NCBI RefSeq assembly: GCF_900176135.1
Contig: NZ_FWWW01000047.1
Location: 55,682 to 119,681 of the forward strand
Length of the DNA: 64,000 nucleotides
Direction of reading: 5' to 3'
Source: Hymenobacter roseosalivarius DSM 11622
GTDB taxonomy: Bacteria; Bacteroidota; Bacteroidia; Cytophagales; Hymenobacteraceae
Shown here: piece after piece, positions 44,259 to 53,529 of the stretch
Position numbering within the stretch: position 1 is the first letter of the stretch
How the letters are laid out: every line of letters starts with the position of its first letter
Notes under the pieces: generated by a model
Database searches by the model: none
Told to the model about the DNA's origin: nothing
The model's input: the letters and a program-made list of their open reading frames with translations, nothing else
Position numbers and translations under genes: made by a program

Positions 44259-46103
44259 CTATATCAGTATACCGTTAGTTTGCATGCTATTCAAGCGCTG
44301 ATACAGGCCGCCGGCCCTCACCAGCAGTTCTTCGTGGGTGCCGCGCTCCACAATACGGCCGTTTTGCAGCACCACAATTTCGTCGGCATGCTGCACAGTG
44401 CTCAAGCGGTGAGCAATAACCAGTGAGGTACGACTGTGCATTAGTCGCGTCAGGGCTTCCTGTACCAGCTTTTCCGATTCGGTATCGAGGGCAGAAGTAG
44501 CTTCGTCCAGTATCAGAATCGGCGGATTGCGCAGAATAGCGCGGGCAATGCTGATGCGCTGCCGCTGCCCGCCCGAGAGGCGCGAGCCTCGGTCGCCGAT
44601 AAAGGTGTGGTAGCCTTCGGGGGTTTGCTGAATGAACTCGTGGGCGTTGGCAATTTTGGCGGCCTCTACTACCTGCGCTTCCGTGGCCTCCGTGTTGAAG
44701 CGTATATTATTAAAAATAGTATCGTTAAAAAGAATGCTTTCCTGGGTCACGATGCCCATTTGTTCGCGCACGGAATGGATAGTGCAGTCGCGCACGTCGT
44801 GGCCGTCGATCAGAATTTGCCCCCCGGTAGGGTCGTAGAAGCGCGGCAGCAGATCGGCTAGCGTTGATTTGCCGCTGCCCGACGGACCGACCAGCGCCAC
44901 GGTTTTGCCTTTAGGGATTAGGAGGTTGATGTTGCTCAGAACGGGCTGGTCGCCGTAGCTGAACTGCAAGTCGCGCAGCTCGATCTGGTGCTCGAAAGGA
45001 GGAAGTACATGCGCGTTGGGCTGGTCGCGGATGATGGGCTCTGTGTCTACTACTTTCAGAATTCGCTCGCCGGCTACCAGGCCCCGCTGAATATAGCTGA
45101 AAGCGCCACCCAGCGCCTTCACCGGCACTAAAACTTGGGAAAACAGAATCAGATAGCCAATAAAGTCCGACGCGGTCAGCTCTGATTCGCCCGAGAGCAC
45201 CAGCGTGCCGCCGTAAAAAAGCAGGCCAGCTACTACGCCCACGCCCAGAAACTCTGAGATAGGAGAAGACAAATCCCGGGAGTTGGCCATGGCCCGCAGG
45301 GTGCGCGCGTACTTGTTGTTCTGCGCCCGAAACTTGCCCATAATGTATGGTTGGGCATTGAAGGCCTTGATAACCCGAATGCCCCCCAGCGTCTCGTCAA
45401 TCACCGAAAGCATGGTGCCCAGCGACTCCTGACTCTGGTGAGCCTGCCGCTTCAGCCGCTTGGAAATGCCCGAAATCAGCAAGCCCGACACCGGCAGAAT
45501 AAGCAGGGTAAACAGCGTGAGCTTCAATGACATATACAGCAGCAGTACGAAGTAAGCCACGATAAACAGCGGGTCGCGAATGACACCGGTCAGCGTGTTT
45601 ACCACCGAGCCTTCGACTTCCTGCACGTCGTTGGTGAGGCGCGACATCAGGTCGCCCTTACGCTCGCCCGAAAAGTAGCCGAGCTGCAGCTGGGTGATGC
45701 GCTCGTACAAAGCGTGGCGCATATTGCGGATCACGCGGGCCCGAACGCGGGCAATAATGCGCAAGCCCAGATACCGGAACAGATTGCTCAGAAAAACCGA
45801 CACAATCAGAATAAGACACACAAAGCTCAGCGCGCCCAGCTTACCTCGGGCAGCGGTTACCTGGGTAAAGTAGTAATCGAACATCGTCTTGATGTAGTCG
45901 ATTGACAGCGCGAAGTCCGGCGGCGCGGCAGAGATGGCAACGGTATGCTGCTCCGTGGTGCCAAAAAGCACGTTGAGCAGGGGAATAACCAGCGTGAAGT
46001 TGCAGAGTCCGAATATGATGCCCAGCACCGTATACAGAAAATACAGGGGCACGAAATCGGCGAATGGCCGCGCATAGCCCAGAATGCGGAGGTAAGTTTT
46101 CAT
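44259..46103 (-). CDS. ABC transporter, fused permease and ATP-binding protein (MsbA-like)
   Basis: 614 residues: six TM helices (about 15-335) and a nucleotide-binding domain (about 350-605). ATPase motifs are GPSGSGKST (Walker A), LSGGQRQRISIARAIL (signature), ILILDEATSALD (Walker B) and VIAHRLSTV (H-loop). This half-transporter fusion works as a homodimer; by family it exports lipid A-core or lipids, but MsbA-like proteins also handle peptides and drugs, so substrate is not proven. An early segment (residues about 45-90) forms an unusually long periplasmic loop. A TACCTTTG element lies only 9 nt before the ATG, suggesting a leaderless or nearly leaderless mRNA. Confidence 0.92.
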   Translation of the reverse strand: MKTYLRILGYARPFADFVPLYFLYTVLGIIFGLCNFTLVIPLLNVLFGTTEQHTVAISAAPPDFALSIDYIKTMFDYYFTQVTAARGKLGALSFVCLILIVSVFLSNLFRYLGLRIIARVRARVIRNMRHALYERITQLQLGYFSGERKGDLMSRLTNDVQEVEGSVVNTLTGVIRDPLFIVAYFVLLLYMSLKLTLFTLLILPVSGLLISGISKRLKRQAHQSQESLGTMLSVIDETLGGIRVIKAFNAQPYIMGKFRAQNNKYARTLRAMANSRDLSSPISEFLGVGVVAGLLFYGGTLVLSGESELTASDFIGYLILFSQVLVPVKALGGAFSYIQRGLVAGERILKVVDTEPIIRDQPNAHVLPPFEHQIELRDLQFSYGDQPVLSNINLLIPKGKTVALVGPSGSGKSTLADLLPRFYDPTGGQILIDGHDVRDCTIHSVREQMGIVTQESILFNDTIFNNIRFNTEATEAQVVEAAKIANAHEFIQQTPEGYHTFIGDRGSRLSGGQRQRISIARAILRNPPILILDEATSALDTESEKLVQEALTRLMHSRTSLVIAHRLSTVQHADEIVVLQNGRIVERGTHEELLVRAGGLYQRLNSMQTNGILI

Positions 46104-46111
46104 GGAGGCCG

Positions 46112-46119
46112 CAAAGGTA
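46112..46119 (-). promoter_or_regulatory. Bacteroidota -7 element (TACCTTTG) for the ABC transporter
   Basis: Complement of CAAAGGTA; ends 9 nt from the start codon. No clear TTTG at -33 spacing. Confidence 0.5.
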
Positions 46120-46150
46120 AGGCATTAGCATAGCCCGTATCACTAGGCCC

Positions 46151-47299
46151 TTATCCTACCACTTTCAGCAGCCATTTCTTCACCCACGCATGGCGTGCCA
46201 GCCCAAAGCCCGCATTTACCAGCCAGGGCTTGGTAGAAATAAAGCGCATCAGCCGGTAGCTGCGGGCCAGCTTTTTGCCTATCTGCTGATACACGGCTTG
46301 CTCGTACCAGCGCATTTGCGCCGCGCTGAAATCCTGCTGTTCGAAGCAGCGCATGGCTTGCCTGGCCGCTAATATGCCGCTTTGAATAGCGGTGTCGATG
46401 CCGTGGCCTTGCAGGGGGTCGATAAGGGAGGCCGCGTCGCCGCAGAGCAGAAAACGGGTGCCACTAATAGGCCGGGATTTGCCCCCCAGCGGCAGCCCAA
46501 AGCCGCTCACTTTGCTTAGCTGGCTGGCCTGGGCAAAGCGCTTGGCGACTTGCGGGTGCTCGCGGGTGATGGCCAGCAGTACTTTTTTTAAATCCAGCTT
46601 CTGGGCCGCCACATCGGATGAAAGCATGCCGAAGCCGACGTTATAGACGCCGTCGCCCACCGGGAAAATCCAGAAGTAGCCGGCCAGATACTCGCGCAGG
46701 AAATAAAACTCAGTGGTGGTTTCGTCGGTATCAATGAGGCCCTGGAAGTAGGCGCGTACGGCCACGCACTGGTGGGCACGGTCCAGAGGGCGTTGGGTAA
46801 GCTTACGGGCCGCTACCGAGTTGGCACCGTCGCAGCCAATGAGTAGCTGACAGGTGAGCGGCGCCTGGCCGTTAGCAGGCAGCAGCGTAACCTGCTCAGC
46901 GGTAATGTGAATGTCTTTGACTGAAAAATCGAGTTGAACCTGCGTGGTGGTGTGGGCTTGCACCATCTCCAGCAGCCGTGCATCGAAGTGCAGACGGGGA
47001 CTGTTGAAGGTTTGAATTTGCCACCGCACCCGAATGTCGCCCCCGTCGGGGGCAAATAACCTACTGTCGCGGGTTTCGGCTTTCTGCGGCAGCGCGTACA
47101 ACTCCTCATATAGAGTGGGCGAGAGTTGACGAATGGCTTTGAGCGCTAAGCCAGGAATAGCATCGCCGCATACTTTATCGCGTGGAAACTGGTCTTTATC
47201 AACCAAGGCCACACGCAGACCACTATGCTGCAACGCCAACGCGCAAGCCGTGCCCGCCGGCCCGGCCCCGAGAATAACGACATCGTAGTGGTGGGTCAT
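46151..47299 (-). CDS. FAD-dependent geranylgeranyl-reductase-like oxidoreductase
   Basis: 382 residues from the ATG at 47297-47299, which begins directly at the Rossmann strand; a further in-frame ATG 42 nt upstream would add an unlikely leader. Features are HYDVVILGAGPAGTACALALQ (FAD dinucleotide fold), VALVDKDQFPRDKVCGDAIPG, CQLLIGCDGANSVAARKL, and the late GD motif FLLCGDAASLIDPLQGHGIDTAIQSG. This matches the geranylgeranyl reductase/halogenase-like flavoprotein family, which reduces prenyl chains or similar unsaturated lipids. Physiological substrate is unknown. An inverted repeat fills the region upstream. Confidence 0.88.
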   Translation of the reverse strand: MTHHYDVVILGAGPAGTACALALQHSGLRVALVDKDQFPRDKVCGDAIPGLALKAIRQLSPTLYEELYALPQKAETRDSRLFAPDGGDIRVRWQIQTFNSPRLHFDARLLEMVQAHTTTQVQLDFSVKDIHITAEQVTLLPANGQAPLTCQLLIGCDGANSVAARKLTQRPLDRAHQCVAVRAYFQGLIDTDETTTEFYFLREYLAGYFWIFPVGDGVYNVGFGMLSSDVAAQKLDLKKVLLAITREHPQVAKRFAQASQLSKVSGFGLPLGGKSRPISGTRFLLCGDAASLIDPLQGHGIDTAIQSGILAARQAMRCFEQQDFSAAQMRWYEQAVYQQIGKKLARSYRLMRFISTKPWLVNAGFGLARHAWVKKWLLKVVG

Positions 47300-47329
47300 T
47301 GTTTGCCAGGCTCCGGCTGGGGCGTTGAA

Positions 47330-47458
47330 ATATAGCGCCAACTTTCAGTTCGCGTATCGTTGCAGTCGTTGGATATCATTGCAAAAAGCCCCCCGGCAAC
47401 CTTTTTAATGATACGCGAACTGAAAGTTGGCTTTGCCGTCCTTTGGGTCGCGCTATAT
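47330..47458. repeat. Long nested inverted repeat
   Basis: A perfect 22-bp inverted pair (47337-47358 and 47410-47431) is bordered by a second inverted pair of 9 bp (ATATAGCGC at 47330-47338 and GCGCTATAT at 47450-47458). The centre holds a lone GCCCCCC motif after an A-run. It fills the gap between two minus-strand genes. Confidence 0.75.
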
Positions 47459-47463
47459 TCCGT

Positions 47464-49236
47464 TTAAAACTCGTGCAGACGCTGCGCGATATTCCAGCGC
47501 ACGGCCAGTGACGTAATAGCAGCCGTATTGTTCAGGCTAGGCATCTCACGGCTGGTCTGGCGGCGCACGATCTGCTTGGCGTCAATCCAGAGGTTATGCT
47601 TGATCTGGTAGGAAGCCGTCAGGTCGCCGTGGAAATAGCGGGTGTTTATGCCTTGGCCCGTAACATTGCCAAACTCCTGGGCCCGTGAGTTGTAGTCGTA
47701 TAATACGTTGGTGCCGAAGTTGGTGCCGGCCGTGTCGCGGCCCTGGGTAGTAAAAATGGTTTTGGCCACCACGTTCAGACGCGGCAGCGGCTGATAGCTC
47801 ATAATGCCCAGTACCTCGTACAAATTGGCCCCCATCGGGTGCGCCAGGGGCTGTTGGTAGTGCTGGTAGTTACGGAAGCGGTCCTCGTGCTGATAAGTGT
47901 AAGGACGGATGTAGTTGACCTCCGCCTGAAAGTCAAGATTGCGGATACCGGCCACATCTAGGTATTTAGCCCCAAGCTGAAAGGCTTGTTTATTGGCCCA
48001 CCAACCCTCACCGGAGCGCACCTGCCCAAGCACGAACTCATCCAGCACCAACTGCCCGTACAGCTGGCCACGGTGCAGGATATTCCACTTAAAATCGAGG
48101 CCTAGGATAGCGTTATCCTCCGAGCCAGCTGCTTGCTCAATTGCCCGATAGAAAATAATAGGGTTAAGGTATTGCAGCTCAAACCGCCCCTTGCCACGGG
48201 CAAAAACAACCGATTCGAACAGGCCTACATTGAAGGTTGGCGTTACGTCGAAGCTCAAGTGATGCAGAGCGAAGTATTTCTTTGGAAATACCTGATCCGA
48301 TTCCCGACGGTCGGCGGTCAGCTCTGCGAACAGGTTTTGGTAATTGAATTTCCAGATGCGCGTATTCAGCTTCAAAAACAGATACGGTGCGCTGTAATCC
48401 GACAAAATCAGGGAGCGGTAGCCATTGCCAATAAAATTGCGGTCGTGGCCAAGCTGCACGTTAATGTGCTTGGTAGCGGCGTACGTGATATACCCCCGCG
48501 CATTGATGAAGTCGTATTGGTCAGGCTTGTTCTTGAAGAACTTCCAGTAGCCCTCGTGTGGCACGATGGTATCGCGCTGTACGCGTTCCTGCACGTATTG
48601 TGGTACGGCCATCTGATTGTCGGTCAGGAAGGTGTAGAATCCGAGCCGCTCATCAATGGTGCCTTCTACCTGAATACCGCGGGTATTGACAAAGCGCGAG
48701 CCATCACTGTCCGTGTCGCGGCCCACTTCCAGGTGGGCCACCGGATTGACGCGCAAGGTGAAGTTGGGCGTCTCGACGTGGAATACATCGGCCTGATTCT
48801 GGTAGAAATACTTCAGGACGGGCTGTTGCGTGGCATTGGCGGGGCCATCGAGCTTGGTATACTGCCAGTTGTCGCGCAGCAGATAATCGGCGTTGAAGCG
48901 GTCGGCGCGGGAGAGCCCTACGGTAGAGCTGTCGCGGCGTATGCGCTCAGCCAGCCGGGCTACGCCGGCGCGGGTATAGGGTCGCACGGAGGTGTGCGGA
49001 TCGTTGAGCGAATCGGGGCCGAAAAGGATAGCATAACGGTCAATCAGCCGATATACATCGCTGTCGAGCGGAACGTAAGTGGGGCCCTGTGCATCGCTTT
49101 GGGGCTGAGCCGAAACAGCCGGCTTGGTGCTCAGCGTGTCGTATTTTAGATAAGTGGGGCCAGCTGTATTTACCTGGGCGACGGCCTGCCCGGCCAGTAA
49201 GCTCAGCACTGTGAGCAGCAATAATGATTTTCTCAT
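47464..49236 (-). CDS. Outer-membrane barrel, capsule-assembly Wzi/RemB-like
   Basis: 590 residues from the ATG at 49234-49236, starting a signal peptide (RKSLLLLTVLSLLAGQAVAQ). N-terminal helical region (YVPLDSDVYRLIDRYAILFGPDS) precedes a beta-barrel (LGFYTFLTDNQMAVPQYVQER, HINVQLGHDRNFIGNGYRSLILSDY and FTTQGRDTAGTNFGTN). The GHDRNFIGNGYRSL block is characteristic of Bacteroidota proteins annotated as capsule assembly Wzi family; the Flavobacterium homologue RemB is linked to gliding. No capsule genes are nearby. C-terminus WNIAQRLHEF resembles an OM barrel end. Confidence 0.8.
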   Translation of the reverse strand: MRKSLLLLTVLSLLAGQAVAQVNTAGPTYLKYDTLSTKPAVSAQPQSDAQGPTYVPLDSDVYRLIDRYAILFGPDSLNDPHTSVRPYTRAGVARLAERIRRDSSTVGLSRADRFNADYLLRDNWQYTKLDGPANATQQPVLKYFYQNQADVFHVETPNFTLRVNPVAHLEVGRDTDSDGSRFVNTRGIQVEGTIDERLGFYTFLTDNQMAVPQYVQERVQRDTIVPHEGYWKFFKNKPDQYDFINARGYITYAATKHINVQLGHDRNFIGNGYRSLILSDYSAPYLFLKLNTRIWKFNYQNLFAELTADRRESDQVFPKKYFALHHLSFDVTPTFNVGLFESVVFARGKGRFELQYLNPIIFYRAIEQAAGSEDNAILGLDFKWNILHRGQLYGQLVLDEFVLGQVRSGEGWWANKQAFQLGAKYLDVAGIRNLDFQAEVNYIRPYTYQHEDRFRNYQHYQQPLAHPMGANLYEVLGIMSYQPLPRLNVVAKTIFTTQGRDTAGTNFGTNVLYDYNSRAQEFGNVTGQGINTRYFHGDLTASYQIKHNLWIDAKQIVRRQTSREMPSLNNTAAITSLAVRWNIAQRLHEF

Positions 49237-49455
49237 ACTACTTAGTAGGACCAAACGACCACTGAGGCACCCGGCTGTACAAAACTACACACTTGGGGGG
49301 CAAATTAGGTTGAGCGCGAAAATCGGTCTGGCTTCCCTGGTTAAAAGATGACCAGGCTGGTTTACTGAAAGTTTTCGCCCTAAAATAGCCCCCCGGTATC
49401 ATGTTCCTTTTGCTCCAGGTTGCCGTACTAAGCTTCGTAACTTTCAACCGTACCC

Positions 49456-50400
49456 TTGCCGCTCCGCTATCTCCGTCATTCTGAACTTGATCTGTCCGCT
49501 TGGGAAGCCTGCATGGCGGCAGCGCCCGAAGCCTTACCATATGCCTATGCCTGGTGGTTGGGAGCCACTGCCGGCCGTTGGGATGCGGTGGTGGAGATAA
49601 ACGACAATACGGGCGCTTATGCCTCCATATTTCCCCTGCCAATAAAGACGAGGCCTTGGGGCCGTGACGTGTACCAGCCGCCTTTTACCCAGCAGCTTGG
49701 CCTGATAACCACCGCCGCCAGCCGCCAGCGCAACGTGCTCGACTATCTGGCTTTGCTGCCCGCGGGTCGTTTTGCTCACCTGTATCTGCAATTGAGCACC
49801 CAGAACCAGCTGGTCGCCGCGCCACCTGCCTTCAAACTTGTACAGCGTCAAACTTACCAGTTGAGCTTGGCGCCCGTTTATGCCACCTTATTTGCCGCTT
49901 ACGCCCCCGATTACTGCCGCCGCCTCAGTCGTAATCAGGAGCAACTTCAGCCTTTGGTAGTCACCGAAACTATGTCGGCCGCGGCTGTTATTAAGTTGTT
50001 CAAAAAGGAGAAAGCTGCTGTTGGGTTAAAGAACCAGGAATATCAAAGCTTGCAGACGTTGGTAGAAGCCTTGCAGATGCACAGCCGATTGCTGGCACTG
50101 GAGGTGCGGGCGCCTGACACCGGAGAGCTATTGGCCGGGGCATTATTCGTTCGCCACGCGCATATTATTATTTATTTATTTGCCGCTGCCTCGCCGGGGG
50201 GCAAAAAAGCGGGAGCCCCGCTGTTGCTGCTCGACCATATAATTCAACGCTATGCGGGCTCGCCCGGCTTGGTTCTCGATTTTGAAGGCGGAATGATTCC
50301 TTCTATTGCCCGTTTTTTCGCCAACTTCGGCGCTACGCCCGTGCCTTACGTGGCGCTCACTCAAACCCGCCAACCCTGGTATCTGCAATGGATGCGCTAA
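49456..50400 (+). CDS. FemAB/GNAT-like acyltransferase domain protein
   Basis: 314 residues if the TTG at 49456 is the start, which is plausible as the N-terminus LRYLRHSELDLSAWEACM reads like the common beginning of this group; the next Met is at residue 19. Features are YAYAWWLGATAGRWDAVVE near the start, a central helical stretch with FKKEKAAVGLKNQEYQSLQTLVEAL, and the GNAT-type core LLALEVRAPDTGELLAGALFVRH plus LVLDFEGGMIPSIARFFANFGATP. It is likely a soluble acyl- or aminoacyl-transferase; the substrate is unknown. It overlaps upp by 13 nt. Confidence 0.6.
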   Translation: MPLRYLRHSELDLSAWEACMAAAPEALPYAYAWWLGATAGRWDAVVEINDNTGAYASIFPLPIKTRPWGRDVYQPPFTQQLGLITTAASRQRNVLDYLALLPAGRFAHLYLQLSTQNQLVAAPPAFKLVQRQTYQLSLAPVYATLFAAYAPDYCRRLSRNQEQLQPLVVTETMSAAAVIKLFKKEKAAVGLKNQEYQSLQTLVEALQMHSRLLALEVRAPDTGELLAGALFVRHAHIIIYLFAAASPGGKKAGAPLLLLDHIIQRYAGSPGLVLDFEGGMIPSIARFFANFGATPVPYVALTQTRQPWYLQWMR

Positions 50401-51077
50401 ACTCCACACCCGAAGCCACTTCCGACCTTTCCGACCGCGTGCACATCGTGTGCGCCGAGCCCTCCATCGCCAATCATTTCCTGGCCGAGCTACGCGATGT
50501 AGAGATACAGCGTGATAGTCTGCGCTTTCGGCGTAACCTCCAGCGCCTGGGCGAAATCATTGCCTATCGCATCAGCTCTTTACTCAGCTATACCGACAAG
50601 GCCGTGCAAACGCCCCTGGGTACTGCCAATAGTCAGCAGCTCCGCGACTTTCCGGTGCTGGCTACCGTATTGCGGGCGGGCCTGCCGTTTCATCAGGGCT
50701 TTCTCAATTACTTCGACCAATCGCCCAGCGCTTTTGCCGCTGCTTACCGCATTGAGGGCACGTCGCAGGTGCAAGTGCAGGTCGATTATCTGGCGGCCCC
50801 TTCCCTGGATGAGCGGGTCCTTATTTTGGCCGACCCGATGCTGGCTACGGGTAAGTCGCTGGTACTCACCTATCGGGCAATGCTGCGCTTCGGCACGCCC
50901 CGGCAAGTGCACATTGCGGCCGTTATAGCCAGCCCCGAGGGCGTAGCCTATGTAACCCGCGAAATTCCGGAGGCCACGCTTTGGGTTGCTGCCATTGATG
51001 AATGCCTGAATGCCCAAGCTTACATTATGCCTGGCCTCGGCGACGCCGGGGACTTATCGTACGGGAGCAAATTGTAA
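50388..51077 (+). CDS. upp: Uracil phosphoribosyltransferase
   Basis: 229 residues; makes UMP from uracil and PRPP in pyrimidine salvage. Motifs are VLATVLRAGLPFHQGFLNYFD (PRPP/active-site loop), VLILADPMLATGKSLVLTYRAM (PRPP-binding motif DPMLATGKS) and the C-terminal YIMPGLGDAGDLSYGSKL that binds uracil. The N-terminus is normal for the Bacteroidota group. Its start overlaps the FemAB-like gene by 13 nt, indicating co-transcription. Confidence 0.95.
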   Translation: MDALNSTPEATSDLSDRVHIVCAEPSIANHFLAELRDVEIQRDSLRFRRNLQRLGEIIAYRISSLLSYTDKAVQTPLGTANSQQLRDFPVLATVLRAGLPFHQGFLNYFDQSPSAFAAAYRIEGTSQVQVQVDYLAAPSLDERVLILADPMLATGKSLVLTYRAMLRFGTPRQVHIAAVIASPEGVAYVTREIPEATLWVAAIDECLNAQAYIMPGLGDAGDLSYGSKL

Positions 51078-51228
51078 GTAAGAGAGTATTTATGAGAATA
51101 CAGCTTTACTAAGACGGCATGCAATCTGCCAGCGTATACGGAACCAAGGACGACACGGGCTTCGTGCTATCTTTACACCTGAAGCTGTTGGCTGTTTCTG
51201 TCATTCAAGCTGTAACTGCCTCTTACTC

Positions 51229-51693
51229 GTGTTACCTCATCTTGCCAAAGAATTGGCTCAATATGCGTCCGTTTACCTGCTGAGCACTCTTAAGTTCTTT
51301 GCGGGCCCGATTGCGGGTACAGCGGCGGGTTTGTCTTTCGCTCTCACCTGGGGGCTGACCGTAGCTGGCATGATGACCAGCGTATTAATCGTATCGGGCG
51401 TGGGCCGCGCTTGGGCGCTGCACATTCGGCAGCGGCGGCAGCGCAAGGGCAAACCTATCTTCAGCAAACAGAGCCGCCGTATCGTGCGCATTTTTCGCCG
51501 CTTCGGGATGCCCGGTATTGCTTTTCTGACGCCTATTCTGTTCAGTCCCATCGGTGGTACCGTCATTGCTACCCAGCTGCATGTGCCCCGCTCCCGCATT
51601 CTGCTGCATATGCTGTGGAGCGCGGCTCTCTGGGGCGTTGCCCTCACCTTTATGACCATCAAATTCAGCCACCTGCCCATTTTTCATCATTGA
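51229..51693 (+). CDS. Small membrane protein, possibly multidrug-export-like
   Basis: 154 residues; GTG start at 51229. Two or three TM segments: a first near 15-30 (SVYLLSTLKFFAGPIAGTAAG), then LTWGLTVAGMMTSVLIVSGV, and a last at about 123-145 (LLHMLWSAALWGVALTFMTI). The FRRFGMPGIAFLTPILFSPIGGT segment resembles the small multidrug export family, but the assignment is weak. A basic loop (RQRRQRKGKPIFSKQSRR) lies between TM2 and TM3. It is separate from upp by about 150 nt. Confidence 0.45.
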   Translation: MLPHLAKELAQYASVYLLSTLKFFAGPIAGTAAGLSFALTWGLTVAGMMTSVLIVSGVGRAWALHIRQRRQRKGKPIFSKQSRRIVRIFRRFGMPGIAFLTPILFSPIGGTVIATQLHVPRSRILLHMLWSAALWGVALTFMTIKFSHLPIFHH

Positions 51694-51897
51694 CGGCGAG
51701 TGTGTGCTGTAACTACGTAAAAACTAAGGAAAAAATACCCAGATCTGGGTATTGCCTATGCGAGCAGTATAGTGTTGCTTTGATGTGAAGTAAGTTATAA
51801 ATATTTGTGCTAAAGACGGTTGAATAGCTTTTAATTATACGGCTCTAGTTATTAATCGTTCTTTATTCTGCCTTCCATCTCCCTAATCGTCGCTGCT

Positions 51898-52071
51898 ATG
51901 AAACCCCAATCCTTTATCCTGCAAGGCCGTTCTTCAACCATACACGAACGGTCGTCTGCCGCCCCTGTAATGGTTTTTCTGCACACCAATGCTTTAGGTG
52001 TCAGAGTGTATTTACCGCTGTGCGAAGAGACTGTGCGGGCGGGCTACCGCCTGATGGCGTGCAGTGAGTAA
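51898..52071 (+). CDS. Small hypothetical open frame, possibly a hydrolase remnant
   Basis: 57 codons from an ATG at 51898 to TAA at 52069. The segment PVMVFLHTNALGVRVYLPLCE and AGYRLMA resembles the beginning of an alpha/beta-hydrolase (hydrophobic strand, HG-like loop, L-x-x-AGYR), but it stops before the nucleophile elbow. It may be a truncated relic or a genuine small protein; no terminator or strong promoter was seen. Confidence 0.3.
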   Translation: MKPQSFILQGRSSTIHERSSAAPVMVFLHTNALGVRVYLPLCEETVRAGYRLMACSE

Positions 52072-52092
52072 GCTGGCGGGTAGCCCCCAACT

Positions 52093-53505
52093 TTATTTGC
52101 GACGATTGCGGGCCTTCGCTATTGCTTTCTTCGCCGGCGACGACGACCGTCCCTTCGACGGATTTGCCTTGCGCCCCTTTACGCTACGGTTCGGGCCTTC
52201 TACATAAGGCAAACCAGTGCGCTTATCGATATCCTTTTGCAGCGGAACCTTCTTCTCGTGGAATGCCCCCTGGTAGTTCGGATCGAGGCGGCGACGACGC
52301 TCGTCAATCTCCCGATCCATGCCTTGCTGCTCATCAAAGGCGGTAGCGGCCACCGTTACGTCCGACGGTAGGGGTAACTCTGGAATAGTTTGATTTATAA
52401 GCTCCGCGATGCGGCCCATGTGGTGCATTTCGGCAGCATTGGCGAAGGTGATGGCTGCACCCGTATGCTGGGCCCGCCCCGTGCGGCCAATGCGGTGCAC
52501 GTAGTCGTCGTAAATCAGCGGTACATCAAAGTTAATGACATGGCTTACCTGCGGCACGTCAATGCCACGGGCCGCTACATCGGTCGCCACCAGGAAGCGC
52601 AGCTCACCATTACGAAAAGCCTCCATCGCGTTGATGCGCACATTCTGGCCCTTATTGCCGTGAATGGCTCGTACCTCACCCGTACTTTTGCGCCCTAGAA
52701 AGTGAGCCACGTTGTCGGCGTGCTCTTTGGTGCGGCAAAAAATCATGACGCGGTTGAACACTTCCTCATCCCGCACCAGATGGCCTAGCAGGTTGATCTT
52801 AGTGAGCAGATTAGGCACCTGATACATCGTCTGGCTCACGTTCTGGGCGGAAGTGGCGGATGGCGTCACCTCTACCCGCACCGGAAACTCCAGGAACTCC
52901 TCGCTCAGTGTCGCTACCTTATCCGGCATGGTGGCCGAGAACAGCACGTTCTGCCGCTTATTCGGAATGACTTCCAGAATACGCCTGATCTGGGGCATAA
53001 AGCCCATATCCATCATTTTGTCGGCCTCGTCGAGCACTAAGGTTTTCAACTCTTTCAAGACCAAATCGCCCTTCAGGTAAAGCTCTAATAGGCGCCCCGG
53101 CGTAGCAATAAGAATATCAACGCCCTGGGCTAAGGTTTCAATCTGCGTTTTGGGGCCCAAACCGCCATAAATAGCGTAAATCCGCAGGTCAGTTTGGGTA
53201 GCCAGGCGCTTTAGATGCGTTTCGAGCTGAATGGCCAGCTCGCGGGTGGGGGCCAAAATCAAGGCGCGGGGATGAATACCTTGAGCGTATTTCACCTTCA
53301 TGAGCAGGGGCAAACCAAAAGCGGCGGTTTTGCCGGTGCCTGTCTGAGCGATACCGAGCACATCGTGCCCGGCAAGGAGAAGCGGAATAGTTTGCTGCTG
53401 AACCGGGGTAGGCTCCGTAAAGCCTGCTTCAGCCACGGCCGTAAGTAGCTGCTTATTGAGCTTGAAATCGGCGAAGGTGGTGGGTTGGGGCGTGACGTCG
53501 GACAT
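52093..53505 (-). CDS. DEAD-box RNA helicase (RhlE type)
   Basis: 470 residues from the ATG at 53503-53505, which starts at the Q-motif region (FADFKLNKQLLTAVAEAGFTEPTPVQQQ). Helicase motifs are GIAQTGTGKT (I), PTREL (Ia), TPGR (Ib), VLDEADKM (II, DEAD), SAT (III), and the C-terminal RecA half with VATDVAARGIDVPQVSHVINFDVP and YVHRIGRTGR (VI). The tail (about residues 380-470) is Lys/Arg-rich and ends NPSKGRSSSPAKKAIAKARN, typical of RhlE-like proteins that bind RNA in ribosome or mRNA processing. Acts in the cytoplasm. A promoter with TACCTTTG and TTGG lies just upstream. Confidence 0.94.
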   Translation of the reverse strand: MSDVTPQPTTFADFKLNKQLLTAVAEAGFTEPTPVQQQTIPLLLAGHDVLGIAQTGTGKTAAFGLPLLMKVKYAQGIHPRALILAPTRELAIQLETHLKRLATQTDLRIYAIYGGLGPKTQIETLAQGVDILIATPGRLLELYLKGDLVLKELKTLVLDEADKMMDMGFMPQIRRILEVIPNKRQNVLFSATMPDKVATLSEEFLEFPVRVEVTPSATSAQNVSQTMYQVPNLLTKINLLGHLVRDEEVFNRVMIFCRTKEHADNVAHFLGRKSTGEVRAIHGNKGQNVRINAMEAFRNGELRFLVATDVAARGIDVPQVSHVINFDVPLIYDDYVHRIGRTGRAQHTGAAITFANAAEMHHMGRIAELINQTIPELPLPSDVTVAATAFDEQQGMDREIDERRRRLDPNYQGAFHEKKVPLQKDIDKRTGLPYVEGPNRSVKGRKANPSKGRSSSPAKKAIAKARNRRK

Positions 53506-53529
53506 TATTAAAAAAGCAATTGCGAAAGA

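Noticed and set aside
48133..49149. Long open frame opposite the Wzi/RemB-like gene
   Set aside because: Antisense shadow of a GC-biased gene; its protein is Val/Ala/Gly-rich with no family motifs.
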